64,000 nucleotides of DNA from Meandrina meandrites (GCA_963693305.1 OY855903.1:36302751-36366750); one strand, 5' to 3'; shown: positions 9,513-19,812, counted from the stretch's first letter. Notes: a model not told the origin generated them from the sequence alone. Numbers and translations: made by a program.

Positions 9513-11767
9513 GTCATATTTCCCAGGGGCATTATCTCCGTCTTTTCATGATTCATTTTTAATCCTGAATAACTTGTGAATTGTTCCACAGTGTTGATTA
9601 GATGAGAGAATGAAACTGTGTCACGCACGAAAGTTGTCATGTCGTCGGCAAAGATCACTAGTTTAATCTCATTTCCATCAACCTTAATGCCTCTTATTTG
9701 GTCATTGTTTCGGATGTTAATTGCTAATAATTCGAGGGCAATTATAAAAAGATATGGTGACAGAGGGTTACCTTGGCGGACACCTCGTTTAAGTTGCAAA
9801 AAAGGTGTGGCGAAACCATTGTTAAAGACACAGCTAGATATATTCTTATAAAAAGTCTTAATCCATGCAATAAGGGATTCACCAAAGCCAAACACTTCTA
9901 AAGAATGAAATAAGAAATTCAAATTCAATGAATCGAAAGCTTTTTCAAAATCAATCGCAGTTAAAATAGCATCATAGTTTTTTATTTCCGTGAAGTCAAA
10001 GATGTCGTTTATGGTGCGGACAGCATCAAATATGTTTCGTCCTTTGACGAAAGCACTTTGGTCGTAATGAATTATGTTTGGAAGCACTTTCTCTAGCCTC
10101 ATAGCGATGGCTTTAGAGCCTATCTTAACATCGACATTCACCAATGATATAGGTCGCCAATTTTTTATCCTTCTTCTGTCCTTTCCTTTCTTCTCTATTA
10201 GCGTGATTGCAGCTTGTTTTTGAGTTGTTGACAGTTCCCCGCAGCGATAAGAGTAGTTGAGAGAATTAACCAGGACTTCACCGATTTCAGACCAAAATAC
10301 TTTGTAGAATTCTGCCGATATCCCATCGTTTCCTGGTGTTTTATTATTTTCAAAAGCAGATAAGGCCTTATGACATTCTGTTTGGGTCAGCTCTCCTTCA
10401 CAGATGTCGCGCATTGGAACAGATAACTTAGGGATTTGATCATGATTATTCAAAAAGGGGCAAGATGTCTGATCGATCTCCATATCTGTTTTTTCATCAT
10501 ATAAATTAGAATAGAAGGAATATATTTCATTAAGGATTATACTTGGGTTTATGCTTTCTTGTTCGTCTGTAACTAATAGCTTTCTTAAACAGGTTTTTGT
10601 CTTTTTACTATTTTCTAGATTTAGGAAATATTTTGTGTTTCGCTCCCCTTTTTCAAACCATGTTGTGCGGGAACGAATGATTAACCCCTTCAAAATATGG
10701 TCATATTCTCTCTCATATTCGCTTTTAGCTGTTTCTAGCTTTTCTAGATTTTCTTGAGATGGTTCTTCAGCAGTTTTTTCCTCGCACATTTTTAATGTCT
10801 CTTCAATGTTTTTCAGTTTTTCTCTCTTTTCACGCGCTTTTTGTTTACTATAAGAGATGCTTTCCTGACGAATATTGTATTTTATCCAGTCCCATACTAT
10901 TTGGTAATCTGTGCAAAAATTGATCTCGCTTAACCAGATAGGAACATTTTCTCTTATCAGTTTAACATATGTTGGATCTTCTAACAGGCTATTGTTTATT
11001 TTCCAAAAAGAAGGGCCGTGATTCTGAGTGTCTAGAGAATTAATTTCGATAACAATTGCCGAATGATCAGTTCTCACCACAGGTACAATTTCTATTTTAG
11101 CGACATCATCTTGAAGTAACTCCGGAATGAACCAATAATCAAGCCGCCATTGAATGAGTGGTGTTTTTTGTCTCCAAGTGAACCTTCTGATCTCGGGGTT
11201 TTGGATTCTCCAAATGTCAATTAAATCATTTTCTATTAAAATTTCTTCCAACGCTTTAACCGAGTCTTTTAAAACGGGATTGCCACCAGAGCAATCTTTA
11301 GATGGATCTAGAGCGACATTAAAGTCACCTCCGATTATGATTTTACATTGTTCATAGCGTTCGTCACTGTTAATAAGATCATAGAGTTTGCGAAAAAACA
11401 AGGTTTGTTCCGTTGAAGTGTTAGGTGCGTATATATTGACTAAAAGAAACAATTGGTCTTGGATAATGGCTTCAAGACAAATGAATCTTCCTTCATCTGA
11501 TTGGACTGATTTTAGTGTAAAATCGAGCGTGTTTCGTACAAGTACGGCGACCCCACGACTATGCACAGTGCCGTGTGCAAAATAAGTTTTGCCGTGCCAC
11601 TGAGATTTCCATTGATTTTCTATTTCTTTTGTGCTATAAGTCTCCTGGAGAAAGCAAATATCAGCATGTTTCTTAGTTAACCAATTATAAATTGTTTTCC
11701 CTTTCTCAAAAGTGCGAATTCCACGAACGTTCAGCGAGGTAGCTTTGAATTGTATATTTGTTGCCAT
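9513..11767 (-). pseudogene. LINE ORF2, N-terminal half (endonuclease and reverse transcriptase)
   Basis: From the ATG at 11767 the frame stays open past the LINE/transposon junction and ends at 9458 inside the transposon's inverted repeat. The APE-type endonuclease spans residues 1-240, with Asn13 (SLNVRGI), Glu42 (FLQETYS), GGDFNVAL near 145 and the terminal TDHSAIVIEI. The RT follows: LTLIEKKGKDRRRIKNWRPI, AIDFEKAFDSL, LKRGVRQGNPLSPYLF and the active site VIFADDMTTF. The thumb and zinc finger are in the other half at 1330-2863. ORF2 would nick target DNA and reverse transcribe LINE RNA. This copy is inactivated by the insertion. The start codon overlaps the stop of a 65-codon ORF as TAATG. 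Confidence 0.9.
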
Positions 11768-11964
11768 TATTCCAGCTTATAATTATATAAATTTGCATTT
11801 CCTCGAAAGTTGTGTTTGAAGAGCGTAATAAAACTATTGACTGACTTAATGGCCCACATAAACACAAATACAACAGAAAAAGACATTCTACTTAAAATAA
11901 AAAAAATAATATGAATCACAGCCAGTAAAGTACTGTTAAAGCTGTGTCGACCGGATCCAAGCAA
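11764..11964 (-). other. Short hydrophobic ORF overlapping the ORF2 start (TAATG)
   Basis: A 65-codon ORF between ORF1 and ORF2 contains a hydrophobic stretch (AVIHIIFFILSRMSFSVVF) and ends at TAATG, sharing bases with the ORF2 ATG. UAAUG is a known coupling signal between ORFs in some non-LTR elements such as SART1. Here the upstream frame is not ORF1, which ends at 12137, so the overlap may be chance. Confidence 0.25.
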
Positions 11965-12136
11965 TGGTTAACGAAGGCGCAATCTGTATGGATTAGTGCG
12001 ACCCCCGGCCCTTATAATTAAGTGCGTAAATAAACATTCATAGCTTCTTATAAATGATGTTTACCTTACATTATAGTGCAAATGTTCCGCTTGAAAGTAT
12101 AGAACATGTCTTTAAAGTTCGCCCACATCGTCCTTC

Positions 12137-13078
12137 TTAGGAATCCAGCTCTTCAATGTCAAAGGGTTTGCCTACCGGCCAGAACTTTCCCCCTATGTAC
12201 AACTTATCTGGTTCGGCCTTACTAAACACTGCATGAACTTTATGCTGTCTTGCTTTCTTTAACGTGGTCATCTGTGCTTTTCTCCTCGTGATGATCTCCC
12301 GCGGTAAATCTCTGTACATCTGAAAATTGGTGTCACGAAGGCGAAAACCCAATGAGAGAATCTTATCACAATCCTTGGCTCGAAGGAATTTAGCAAGGAT
12401 TGCTCTCGGCCTTGTGCTTTCGTTGGTATTCTTTCCGACCCGGTGAACTCTCTGTATTTCAACTGTTCCCGCTTCCATGAAACCGAGCTCCCGTTCAAGG
12501 AAGCCGTGAATAACGTCTTCGGGGTCTTCTGTATCATCTTCTTCGGGAATGTTGACAAACTTGATCGTTTTGCGACGCGAGTATGCCTCCAAGTACAAGT
12601 CTTTCGTTTTTAGCTGTTCTTGAAGTACAGCTAACTCTTCCTGTTTCTTTCTGAGTTGTAGTAATTGGCTGCTGAATTTGTCCATTTCTTTAATCGCTGG
12701 TACAGTTGGAGAATTAGTTAGCTTCTCGTCTAACGTGTCGATTCTTTTGTTAACGGCTTCAATGTCACATTTTGTCGATAACTCGGCTTCTTCCAGCTTC
12801 GTCATTCTCTTTTCAAGGCTAGTGAGGTTAGTCTCTACGTTCTTTACCGACACTTCAATGTTATTCAATTTGACGAGCATTACCTCTAATTTACTGGCAA
12901 CGTCGTCGGACATCTCAGGCGCTTTTACAATTACGTTCTGGTCCTCTTCGACTTCGGCGATTTGAGACTCGTTGTCGTGGACTGTATTCCTTAGTTTTTT
13001 CGGTTCGTTTGCTTCGTCTTCTGATCCTGATGACCGGTTTCTTCGTCTAGAAATAAAATTTGCAATAGCCTCGGCCAT
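12137..13078 (-). CDS. LINE ORF1 protein (L1 ORF1p-like RNA-binding chaperone)
   Basis: An intact 313-residue ORF with an acidic/basic N-terminus containing RRRNRSSGSEDE. A coiled coil spans about 55-165 with heptads such as VKNVETNLTSLEKRMTKLEE and VNKRIDTLDEKL. An RRM-like domain runs about 170-250 (KTIKFVNIPEEDDTED, VEIQRVHRVG, RPRAILAKFLR). A C-terminal domain runs 250-313 (MYRDLPREIITRRKAQM, then LYIGGKFWPVGKPFDI). This is the layout of the L1 transposase_22 family, which trimerises and coats LINE RNA in cytoplasmic RNPs. It lies 5' of ORF2 on the same strand with a gap of about 370 bases. It looks full length and undamaged although its ORF2 is dead, so this copy could still supply ORF1p if transcribed. 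The start MAEAIANF is the only upstream Met in frame. Confidence 0.88.
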   Translation of the reverse strand: MAEAIANFISRRRNRSSGSEDEANEPKKLRNTVHDNESQIAEVEEDQNVIVKAPEMSDDVASKLEVMLVKLNNIEVSVKNVETNLTSLEKRMTKLEEAELSTKCDIEAVNKRIDTLDEKLTNSPTVPAIKEMDKFSSQLLQLRKKQEELAVLQEQLKTKDLYLEAYSRRKTIKFVNIPEEDDTEDPEDVIHGFLERELGFMEAGTVEIQRVHRVGKNTNESTRPRAILAKFLRAKDCDKILSLGFRLRDTNFQMYRDLPREIITRRKAQMTTLKKARQHKVHAVFSKAEPDKLYIGGKFWPVGKPFDIEELDS

Positions 13079-13104
13079 AGGCTGTGAACAAAAAGCTAGT
13101 TAAG

Positions 13105-13400
13105 TGTAAAATTTATGGGCGGGTTCGAGCACACGTCTTCACGCCGCCGCAGTGATTGTTTCTCGGTGTGAATTCGTTCTACCAGTTTGGCTCTTATTTG
13201 AAAACATTCTCTGTCACGAATGTCGAACCACTGTTAGAATTCTTGCCTATCTTCCTTCTTATCTGTACCGAACTTGGGGTACATCAACACTCGCTGGTCG
13301 TACAATTCTGCATTTATTCTGAAACAATTTGCTTTTACATTGCCTCGAACCGATCTCTTCAAGAGGTCTTGCATAACAATCCTCGCATTTTACGTATCCG
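13105..13400 (-). other. Coding-like stretch upstream of LINE ORF1
   Basis: One minus-strand frame stays open for about 95 codons with a single internal TAA: MQDLLKRSVRGNVKANCF, LYDQRVLMYPKFGTDKKE, WFDIRDRECFQIRAKLVE, then RIHTEKQSLRRRED. The composition is protein-like, but I do not recognise it. It could be LINE 5' sequence or part of the older element into which the LINE inserted. Confidence 0.3.
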
Positions 13401-13458
13401 ATTTCAAAAATGTCAGTCATCGAAAAAATCACTATTGTACTAATGTATGCATTTTATG

Positions 13459-13864
13459 TCACATCCGGGTAATATCACAGCACTCGACAGTTCCGGTCAT
13501 ATCGATCAACTCGTTGAAGGCCCTTTGCGCTTCATCTAACTCTTCCTTTAACTTATCTAAAGAATCTCTTTTAGCTTTGAGAGTTTCCACATGTGTTATC
13601 ATCCAGAGATTGACGGACTTTCGCAATCTCCTTCCAAAGAGCCGAATAGGCGGTTTGGCGTTCTTTTCCACGAATTTCCGACCAATAAGCTTTTCCTTTA
13701 TCATTGCATTTCCTTTCGCAGTTTTCTACTTGTTTTTTCTGAATCACACCCTTCCGAATTCCCTCTTGGGACGTGATCAGCACTTGACGAATCAGTCTGT
13801 TGATTTGAATTTTCACTATTTGTTGTAGTTCTCTATTTTCTTGTTCTACTTGTGAGCTGGACAT
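13459..13864 (-). pseudogene. Coiled-coil ORF fragment, possibly the N-terminal BEL gag
   Basis: Two overlapping minus-strand frames join near 13600. They read MSSSQVEQENRELQQIVKIQ, YWSEIRGKERQTAYSALWKE, then HVETLKAKRDSLDKLKEELD and EAQRAFNELIDMTGTVE. They encode a charged helical protein of about 130 residues with one frameshift. A helical N-terminus of this type precedes the motif domain in BEL Gag, and the gag remnant at 1-1030 is on the same strand across the LINE. It may therefore be the missing 5' part of that gag. The link rests on position and composition only. Confidence 0.3.
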
Positions 13865-15090
13865 GGCTTAACCTGGGAGACTTCACGGTCAGGCAACAGT
13901 GGTGTTATTTTACTGTAGCAATCGGACCCAAAGCTTTATGACAACTAACTTGCTAATGATACGACACCAAGAGAGGATATATCTTATGGACAGAACACTC
14001 GAATCACATGAATTTATTCTACCAAAGATTCAAGGTCATGTCGTAAACTGAAACAAATGCAAGCGAAGAAAACTAAGCTAATTTTGTGTATATGAAGGTA
14101 ATATGTAACATTCCAATCATTCCATTACAACAAGGCTCTAAATTTGGACAGAACTAAATCAAACAAAATGAAGCAAAACAATGATCCAACTTGAAAGCTA
14201 ATACAACAATGAAAGAAAATCTAAAGCAAATCCCAAAGCTTGTAATTTGGACAAGACAAGACAATAAGACATACTGTCTGAATGCCTGATAGGGCCTAAC
14301 TAGCGTAAATCACAGACAAACAATATTCGAACCTAGAAAAGCCAATTAAGGCTAAAGCACACTGAGCTCCAAAATGATGTAATGAAAATACTTATAACAA
14401 CTAGGGTAGACAAAGGTGAAACAATAATTCGAGTCACATGGCGAGGTTACAAATGAAGGGCGATATACAAAATCATTTTTTTTTGCAAAAACTAGAGAAA
14501 CTGACAAGATAGATCTAAACATTCAAAGAAGAAAGTTAACAACTTACATAACAGTTCCGCTTGTCAGTACTTGACCAAACACGACTCCAATGGTAGAGGC
14601 AAGTTATACTACTAACACTTGACTTGTCACTTGCCTAACCTAAAACCAACTAACTAAAAATGCGGTTCAACGGGACTATATGATTGCTAATGGAAAGATC
14701 AATAACCTATTGTAACTTCATATTTGCAGCTGACATAAACAAATCAAAAACAATGTTCAGGATGAGGCGTGTCATACACTACAATCACAACAGAGCCATA
14801 CACGGATTTGATACATAGAAATTCAAGTTACAACTGGAAATGAATTGAATTGGTTGAAATGTTGTTGTCCGCTTATCATGCTGTGTGATGGTGAAAATCT
14901 GCGAAAAAAGCATCTGTGTAGACCTTATCTTCTTTTGCGCATATTATTGTCCCCCATTCCACGTAAAAAAAGCCTAAAACTCAGGTTAATTTTTCACAAA
15001 AATCAAAAGCGTAACACAATGAAGCTTTCAAAATGATGTAAGTATGATATAATGATCCTCAGTTTACCTTCTTTTGTAGAATGCTGTAAA
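13865..15090. other. Gene-free AT-rich DNA
   Basis: I see no ORF with recognisable composition, no splice-consistent exons and no clear repeats in these 1.2 kb. The small ORF at 14845-15036 looks like chance. Confidence 0.5.
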
Positions 15091-15099
15091 TTCGGGTTC

Positions 15100-15311
15100 T
15101 AAACCCTGGGCTTATACAACTTTGTAAGGGAAACAGAAGGGCTTATATCTCATAATAAAAAAAAAATATTCAGCTTGGTTAAGTACTGTCATCCAGCAGA
15201 CAGGGGCTTATATCCGATGGGGGAGGGGGCAATAAGCTGATGTATTTTTGGTTTCCACAAAGATGGGCCAATGACCTGAGGAGCTTATAAAGGGGGGGGG
15301 GGGGGGGGGGG
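15100..15311 (+). repeat. GGGCTTATA repeat ending in a run of 20 G
   Basis: The motif GGGCTTATA occurs at about 15111, 15138 and 15204, with a variant GGAGCTTATA at about 15280. A homopolymer of 20 G (15292-15311) follows. The spacing is irregular. It looks like a decayed dispersed repeat; the long G run is a G-quadruplex candidate. Confidence 0.55.
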
Positions 15312-15739
15312 AATTTTACAGTATACTGTAAGCTGCTTGCTTGTGGTTAGCTCTTACTACAGACTGCTTGCGATTAGTTCTCACTTATGATCTCGCTAAC
15401 TTGTCAAAGAAGAATTTTGCCATAAACTGACACTAGTTCACCTGACAGTATATAATATGATAAAACTTGTGATTCCAAATAATTATAATACTACCCACAC
15501 AGATTACCGAGAATTAAGGGTACTACACTCATTTCAAATTCTATAAACCATATCAAAAACAGCAAATTTGATGAACCTTGTGGGCTCATAGGTCCCTTTA
15601 ATCTTACTATTGAGTATGAGGCGTGAAACTCTAACAAAGCTCTCCAAAATTCTCAGGACTTCAAGAAGAGACTTTTCTAACTGTCCAGGATGAGGGTTGT
15701 GTCCACATATTGACAGCTAAACCTTCGGTTTTTAACCCA

Positions 15740-17050
15740 TTGATGCCCGGAGGTTTTTAGTGCGCACCCACCCCTAAATACCTGGCTCTTTTACGGCATT
15801 CAATGTAAACGTGCAAGTGGAAAAAATAAACCATATGCGCAGTAAATCCAGACAAATAATTAGTTTCTGAAGTAAACTTTTATTTCAACTAGACATGTTG
15901 AAAGACTAATTTATGAATTGAAGAGTTTATCAGCCTTGATAATTTGATCCCAAGCCAAACTTCAAGACAGCGACAAAATTTTATTCACCTCCGCGCGTGA
16001 TTTTAGGAGCTCGCAAAAACACACAGACTTTGAAAAAAGTCTTAAAAATGTTGTAAAATACTCTGGAAAAAGGTAGGTTTTCATTCTGTAAAACTGACAC
16101 TGCCATTAATTCAATAGTACAAAGGTATTTTCTTGTTGCAGAAAAGCGGTAATTCAAGATGATAAAAGTATTTGCATATCCTGGTGACGTGAAACAGGGA
16201 AAATCGCTGACAAAACTACAGAATTCTTACCACTAAATGAACACTTGCAACGCCTTCTACGCTTTCCTTTACTTTTAATGTTAATAAACATATTCCTTTG
16301 TATTTCTGAAGCACTGTAGTAATTTTCTAAAGCTAGAAACACAACTCAAAACAAAGCGCCTAAATAAGCAACTGAAGCAAGTCTCGGTAAAAAGATGCGT
16401 ATCAGGTAACAACACATGCTTGTCAAATCTGTTCACTTCAAAAGCCCAAAATTCTGAACTAAAGATTGATAAATGAAAGAAACTTGAAAGAAACTTTATT
16501 TCGAATTAAATTTTGTTAAGGATAAAGCCAAGAAATGTATTCAAAAGCATCAAAATATCAAAAAAATTTAAAGCTGTATAATTGTGCATCAAGAATTAAT
16601 TATTCACATGTTCAAGCTAAAGAAAAAGTTTTAATTTTAGCCGACGGCTTTACCAGTCAGTTGTTCACCCAATGGCTTTACCGATTCTTCTAAAAATTCC
16701 ATCCATATTCGAAGCACTACTGTACATTACCATTTTTGTTTTCAAAAGTCTTGAGAAGCCGCATTAAGTTCGTGTGTTGGTCCGTGATTTGTATTCAAAA
16801 CACATTTCGAAGCGCCATGATACCGTTTCTTCGCAGCTATGGAAGGAAGATGAATCCGTCCTCAACCAGGTTTTAGCACTGTGTACTCGATGATTTTCCA
16901 TTTTAGAGCCACTTAAAAATTGGTCAGTGTTTCTTCTTTTCATTTTTAGCCCCAAAGAGGGAATTTTCTGTGTTCCGAGTGAAAAACAAGGCCTTGAAAG
17001 TTTGTAAACAAGAGCGGTGATGCGCCATAATATCCTTCTACATTTTGAAC
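15740..17050 (-). repeat. Dispersed repeat family, copy A
   Basis: The reverse complement aligns by eye with 53300-54975. Shared blocks include GGTAATGTAC, ATGGAATTTTTAGAAG with TCGGTAAAGCCA, GTTTTTGCGAG, ACAGAATGAAAACCTACCTT and ATTATTTGTCTG. The order is conserved and copy B carries an extra internal duplication. No coding capacity is visible in either copy. It is probably a non-autonomous transposon or an old segmental copy. Ends were not resolved. Confidence 0.7.
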
Positions 17051-17214
17051 GCACGAGTCAAGATGAAAAACCTTCTCTCTAGGACCCCTAGAGTTCTCTA
17101 AAAATATATGTAGAAAACACATTCTGACTGGCTTATTTGCCCTTATTATCCATAGAACAATAGGAGAACCAAAAAGTCTCCGGGGAGGGAGGGAATAGGC
17201 ATTTGTCACCATGT

Positions 17215-17300
17215 GCTTTTTTGGGTTGTTACGGGCGGCACAGGTATTTCAGGGGTGGTTTTCGCACGGGCGGTTACGGGCAGCACAGGCGCCAATGGGT
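17215..17300 (+). repeat. ACGGGCGGYACAGG short direct repeat
   Basis: TTACGGGCGGCACAGG and TTACGGGCAGCACAGG lie about 55 bases apart, with a shorter GCACGGGCGG between them. A local repeat of unknown meaning. Confidence 0.5.
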
Positions 17301-17578
17301 CAATTTCTTTAAGAAACAGACCTTTGATATTTTCATTTTTCCTGATTGCTTTAGCAAGAATCTCGGTGGAAGTTTGTCCAAGATATTCATTAGACTAGGC
17401 TCACTGTTCTGTAACATAATATGCTTCATTTTACTTATACCAATCAAAATCCATGAGGTTTTGAAAGTTGTATCTAGAGGTTTGTTTCCAACCTTTCAAG
17501 AAACCTTCTTGGATTCTGGATATTTTACATTAATTACTTGTGATATTTCTCTTTATTGTAATAAACTTTCATGGTATG

Positions 17579-18202
17579 TCAAGTGATAGCAAATTGATAA
17601 AAATGACATGACACATGATATAACCATGATATCACATCACAGGCCAAGCAACTGTTTATCATCTCTTTATCAGGATATGGGTAGAACCTGGCCAACTGAT
17701 AAAAACCTGTCAGGTACTTCCGGTAGAGGTAAATTGTTTTCACTGTGGAAAAAGGCATCTTTCCAAGAATGTCTGTACAGAGTTTTGACCTACGAAACTC
17801 TGCCAAACCTCCTTTTCCTTTTACATACACAAGCAGGAAACGTACACCATCAGGTGATGTGTTGTGCACAAGGTATCTGAGTTTTTCCTTTGAATATGTA
17901 TCAGGATTTAACTCTTCTAAAACCAGTTTACTTGGTTCGCAATGAACTGCATCCTTATCTTCACTTCTGAAGACATCTGGTATTTCTTGTTCAGTGAAAA
18001 CTGGTACACTTGAATCACTTTTTGGAACTGCTTCAAAAACCATCCCAGTTGTTTCTGGATCCTTATCTTGAGTTCTGAAGACATCTGGACTGTCCTGCAC
18101 AGTGAAAGTTTCACTCGAGTCATTTTCTGGAACAGGTTCAAAGCCCATCCCAGTTGTCTCTTTATCGTGAACACTTTCGTCATTTTTTTTTCTTAGTCTC
18201 AT
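17579..18202 (-). CDS. Hypothetical ORF with two acidic 37-residue repeats
   Basis: A 207-codon ORF starts MRLRKKNDESVHDKE. Residues about 15-90 contain two imperfect copies of ETTGM.FE.VP..DSS..FT.Q..PDVFR..DKD. The C-terminal half is mixed (EKLRYLVHNTSPDGVRFLLV, AEFRRSKLCTDILGKM, YRKYLTGFYQLARFYPYPDK). No family is recognised. The T-rich stretch before its start at 18185-18205 reads as a splice acceptor (tttttcttag on the plus strand is not usable; on the minus strand the context is A-rich), so I cannot show exon borders. It could be an exon of a host gene or a domesticated fragment. Neighbours are an RTE insertion and dispersed repeats. Confidence 0.35.
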   Translation of the reverse strand: MRLRKKNDESVHDKETTGMGFEPVPENDSSETFTVQDSPDVFRTQDKDPETTGMVFEAVPKSDSSVPVFTEQEIPDVFRSEDKDAVHCEPSKLVLEELNPDTYSKEKLRYLVHNTSPDGVRFLLVYVKGKGGLAEFRRSKLCTDILGKMPFSTVKTIYLYRKYLTGFYQLARFYPYPDKEMINSCLACDVISWLYHVSCHFYQFAIT

Positions 18203-18481
18203 TTGTGTTATCTATGTTTGTGTGGTACTTGAATTATGCAAGTATTTGTACAAAATAAATTTTTAGATCACTTTTGAGTAACCATCTGGTAGAAAAATTA
18301 AGCAAAAAAATTAAAATGTTACTGACCTCTGAAAGAAACAGCAATGCAGTGATGTTCTTGCTGATTTACCAGGGGCTTACATTTTGCACCACATGCAGAG
18401 CAGAAAATTTCTGAATGTGGCAGTTGTCTCACTAAAAAAACAGTCATTTTTAAAACACACATTGTTAAAATGGATAAATTT

Positions 18482-18492
18482 ATAAATGGATT
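18482..18492. repeat. RTE target-site duplication, left copy (ATAAATGGATT)
   Basis: An identical 11-mer lies at 19744-19754 on the other side of the truncated RTE. Confidence 0.8.
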
Positions 18493-19743
18493 GACTTACT
18501 TGACTTATACCCTTTCGCTCCTGGTGGAGCATAGGTCCTCGGAAACAATTGCTCTCCACCGTGATCTGTTCTGTGCTGACCTTTCCAACTGCCACCAGGT
18601 GTAGCCAGCATTTTTCGCCTCGTTGTCTACCGTCCTCCTCCAGCTGTTTCTGGGACGGCCTCTGCTCCTCTTCCCCTGTGGGTTGCATCTCAGTACCTGC
18701 TTGGTGACATTGCAGTTGGGTTTCCTGAGGGTGTGCCCAATCCAACCCCACTTTCGTCTTCTTATCTGGATGTTGATCCTTTCCTGCTCAGTTGTTGTCC
18801 ATAGTTCTTCATTTGTTATGACCTCTGGCCAGTGGATGCCCATGATGGACCTCAGGCATTTGTTGATAAAGGTCTGCAGTTTGGTGGAGTTTGGTTTTGT
18901 TACTCTCCACGTTTCAGAGCCGTAAAGGAGGACCGACTTTACGTTGGTATTAAATATCCGTAGTTTGGTCTTTCTGGAAATCACTTTTGATCTCCAAACC
19001 GGTGTCGAGATGGCAAATGCAGTTCTTGCCTTTCCGATCCTCACTCGTATGTCCTGATCAGATCCACCGTCCTTGCTGATGTTACTTCCAAGGTACGCAA
19101 AGTCCTCCACCTCATCTATTTCATCCTCAGCTAGTTCTATTCTGTCTACATTCCTGGTGTTTACCCTCATCACCTTCGTCTTGGATTTGCTGATCCTAAG
19201 GCCCGTCTGCATTGAGATTTTTGCCAGTCTTGTTAGCTTGGATTGCATGCTCCTGTGGTTATGTGAGAGAAGGGCGATGTCGTCGGCGAAGTCAAGGTCT
19301 TCTAGCCGGGTCTTGAGTGTCCACTGAATGCCATCCTGATGATTTTCTGTCGTCCTCCGCATTATCCAGTCGATGACAAGTAGGAACAAGAAGGGCGACA
19401 GCAAGCAACCCTGGCACACTCCAGTGAGCATCTCAAACAGTTCTGAAAGAACTCCATTGTGGATGACTCTACAGGTGCACTTCTCATAGGTCTTCTGTAT
19501 AAGAGTGATGTATTTGTCTGGGATGCCATAGTGGCGTAGCAGCTTCCACAACACTTCCCTATCAACGCTGTCAAATGCCTTCTCATAGTCCACAAAGGTT
19601 GTATAAACAGGAGAGTTCCACTCTAAAGACTGCTCCAAGATGATCCTCAGGGTAGCAATTTGATCTGTGCATGACCTATCTTTCCTGAACCCAGCCTGTT
19701 CTTCCCTCAGTCGTTTGTCTACCTCTTCTTTCAACCTGGATTA
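18493..19743 (-). mobile_element. 5'-truncated RTE-type LINE insertion with target duplication
   Basis: Reverse transcriptase sequence is flanked by exact 11-base direct repeats ATAAATGGATT at 18482-18492 and 19744-19754. The endonuclease domain is missing, as expected from incomplete target-primed reverse transcription. There is no long poly(A), in keeping with RTE elements. The right target copy lies one base from the end of the Ngaro-like element at 19756. Confidence 0.85.
18505..19734 (-). pseudogene. RTE-type reverse transcriptase, truncated
   Basis: An open frame of 409 codons covers the RT fingers/palm to the C-terminus: EEQAGFRKDRSCTDQIATLR, TTFVDYEKAFDSVDREVLWK, MLTGVCQGCLLSPFLFLLVI and the active site LDFADDIALLSHNH. 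The tail carries AYLGSNISKDGGSDQDIRVR, RRKWGWIGHTLRKPN and GKRSRGRPRNSWRRTVDNEA, which are typical of RTE-group elements. The N-terminal endonuclease and RT start were lost at insertion, so it cannot be autonomous. No stop or frameshift lies inside the remaining RT, suggesting a young insertion. The first Met is internal; the true protein began upstream. Confidence 0.85.
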
Positions 19744-19754
19744 ATAAATGGATT
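19744..19754. repeat. RTE target-site duplication, right copy (ATAAATGGATT)
   Basis: Partner of 18482-18492; it is followed within two bases by repeat B2 of the Ngaro-like element. Confidence 0.8.
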
Positions 19755-19755
19755 A

Positions 19756-19812
19756 ATAGTGTATTATTCCGCCTTGGTTATTGTCCTTAATGAGATATGG
19801 AAGCACAACTCC
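19756..19812 (-). repeat. Ngaro-like split direct repeat B2
   Basis: ATAGTGTATTATTCCGCC followed by TTGGTTATTG and GAGATATGGAAGCACAACTCC. It matches 20171-20227 with one visible mismatch (cctt/catt). Confidence 0.88.

Larger units (their letters stand above)
1044..13145 (-). mobile_element. Tx1/L1-type non-LTR retrotransposon (LINE), split by a DNA transposon
   Basis: A minus-strand LINE ends in a 13-base T run at 1044-1056, which is its poly(A) tail. It carries ORF1 (12137-13078), ORF2 in two blocks (9513-11767 and 1330-2863) and a 3' untranslated region at 1057-1329. The element at 2867-9509 interrupts it, leaving roughly 5.4 kb of LINE sequence. The 5' end is not certain; ORF1 starts at 13078 and I place the border near 13145. 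I could not find a target-site duplication. Domain order (coiled-coil ORF1; APE endonuclease, RT and C-terminal CCHC-like finger in ORF2) fits the L1/Tx1 group. ORF1 looks intact. ORF2 has the insertion plus two frameshifts, so the copy is dead. Confidence 0.85.

Noticed and set aside
18377..18751. Minus-strand 124-codon ORF
   Set aside because: Out-of-frame shadow of the RTE reverse transcriptase C-terminus.
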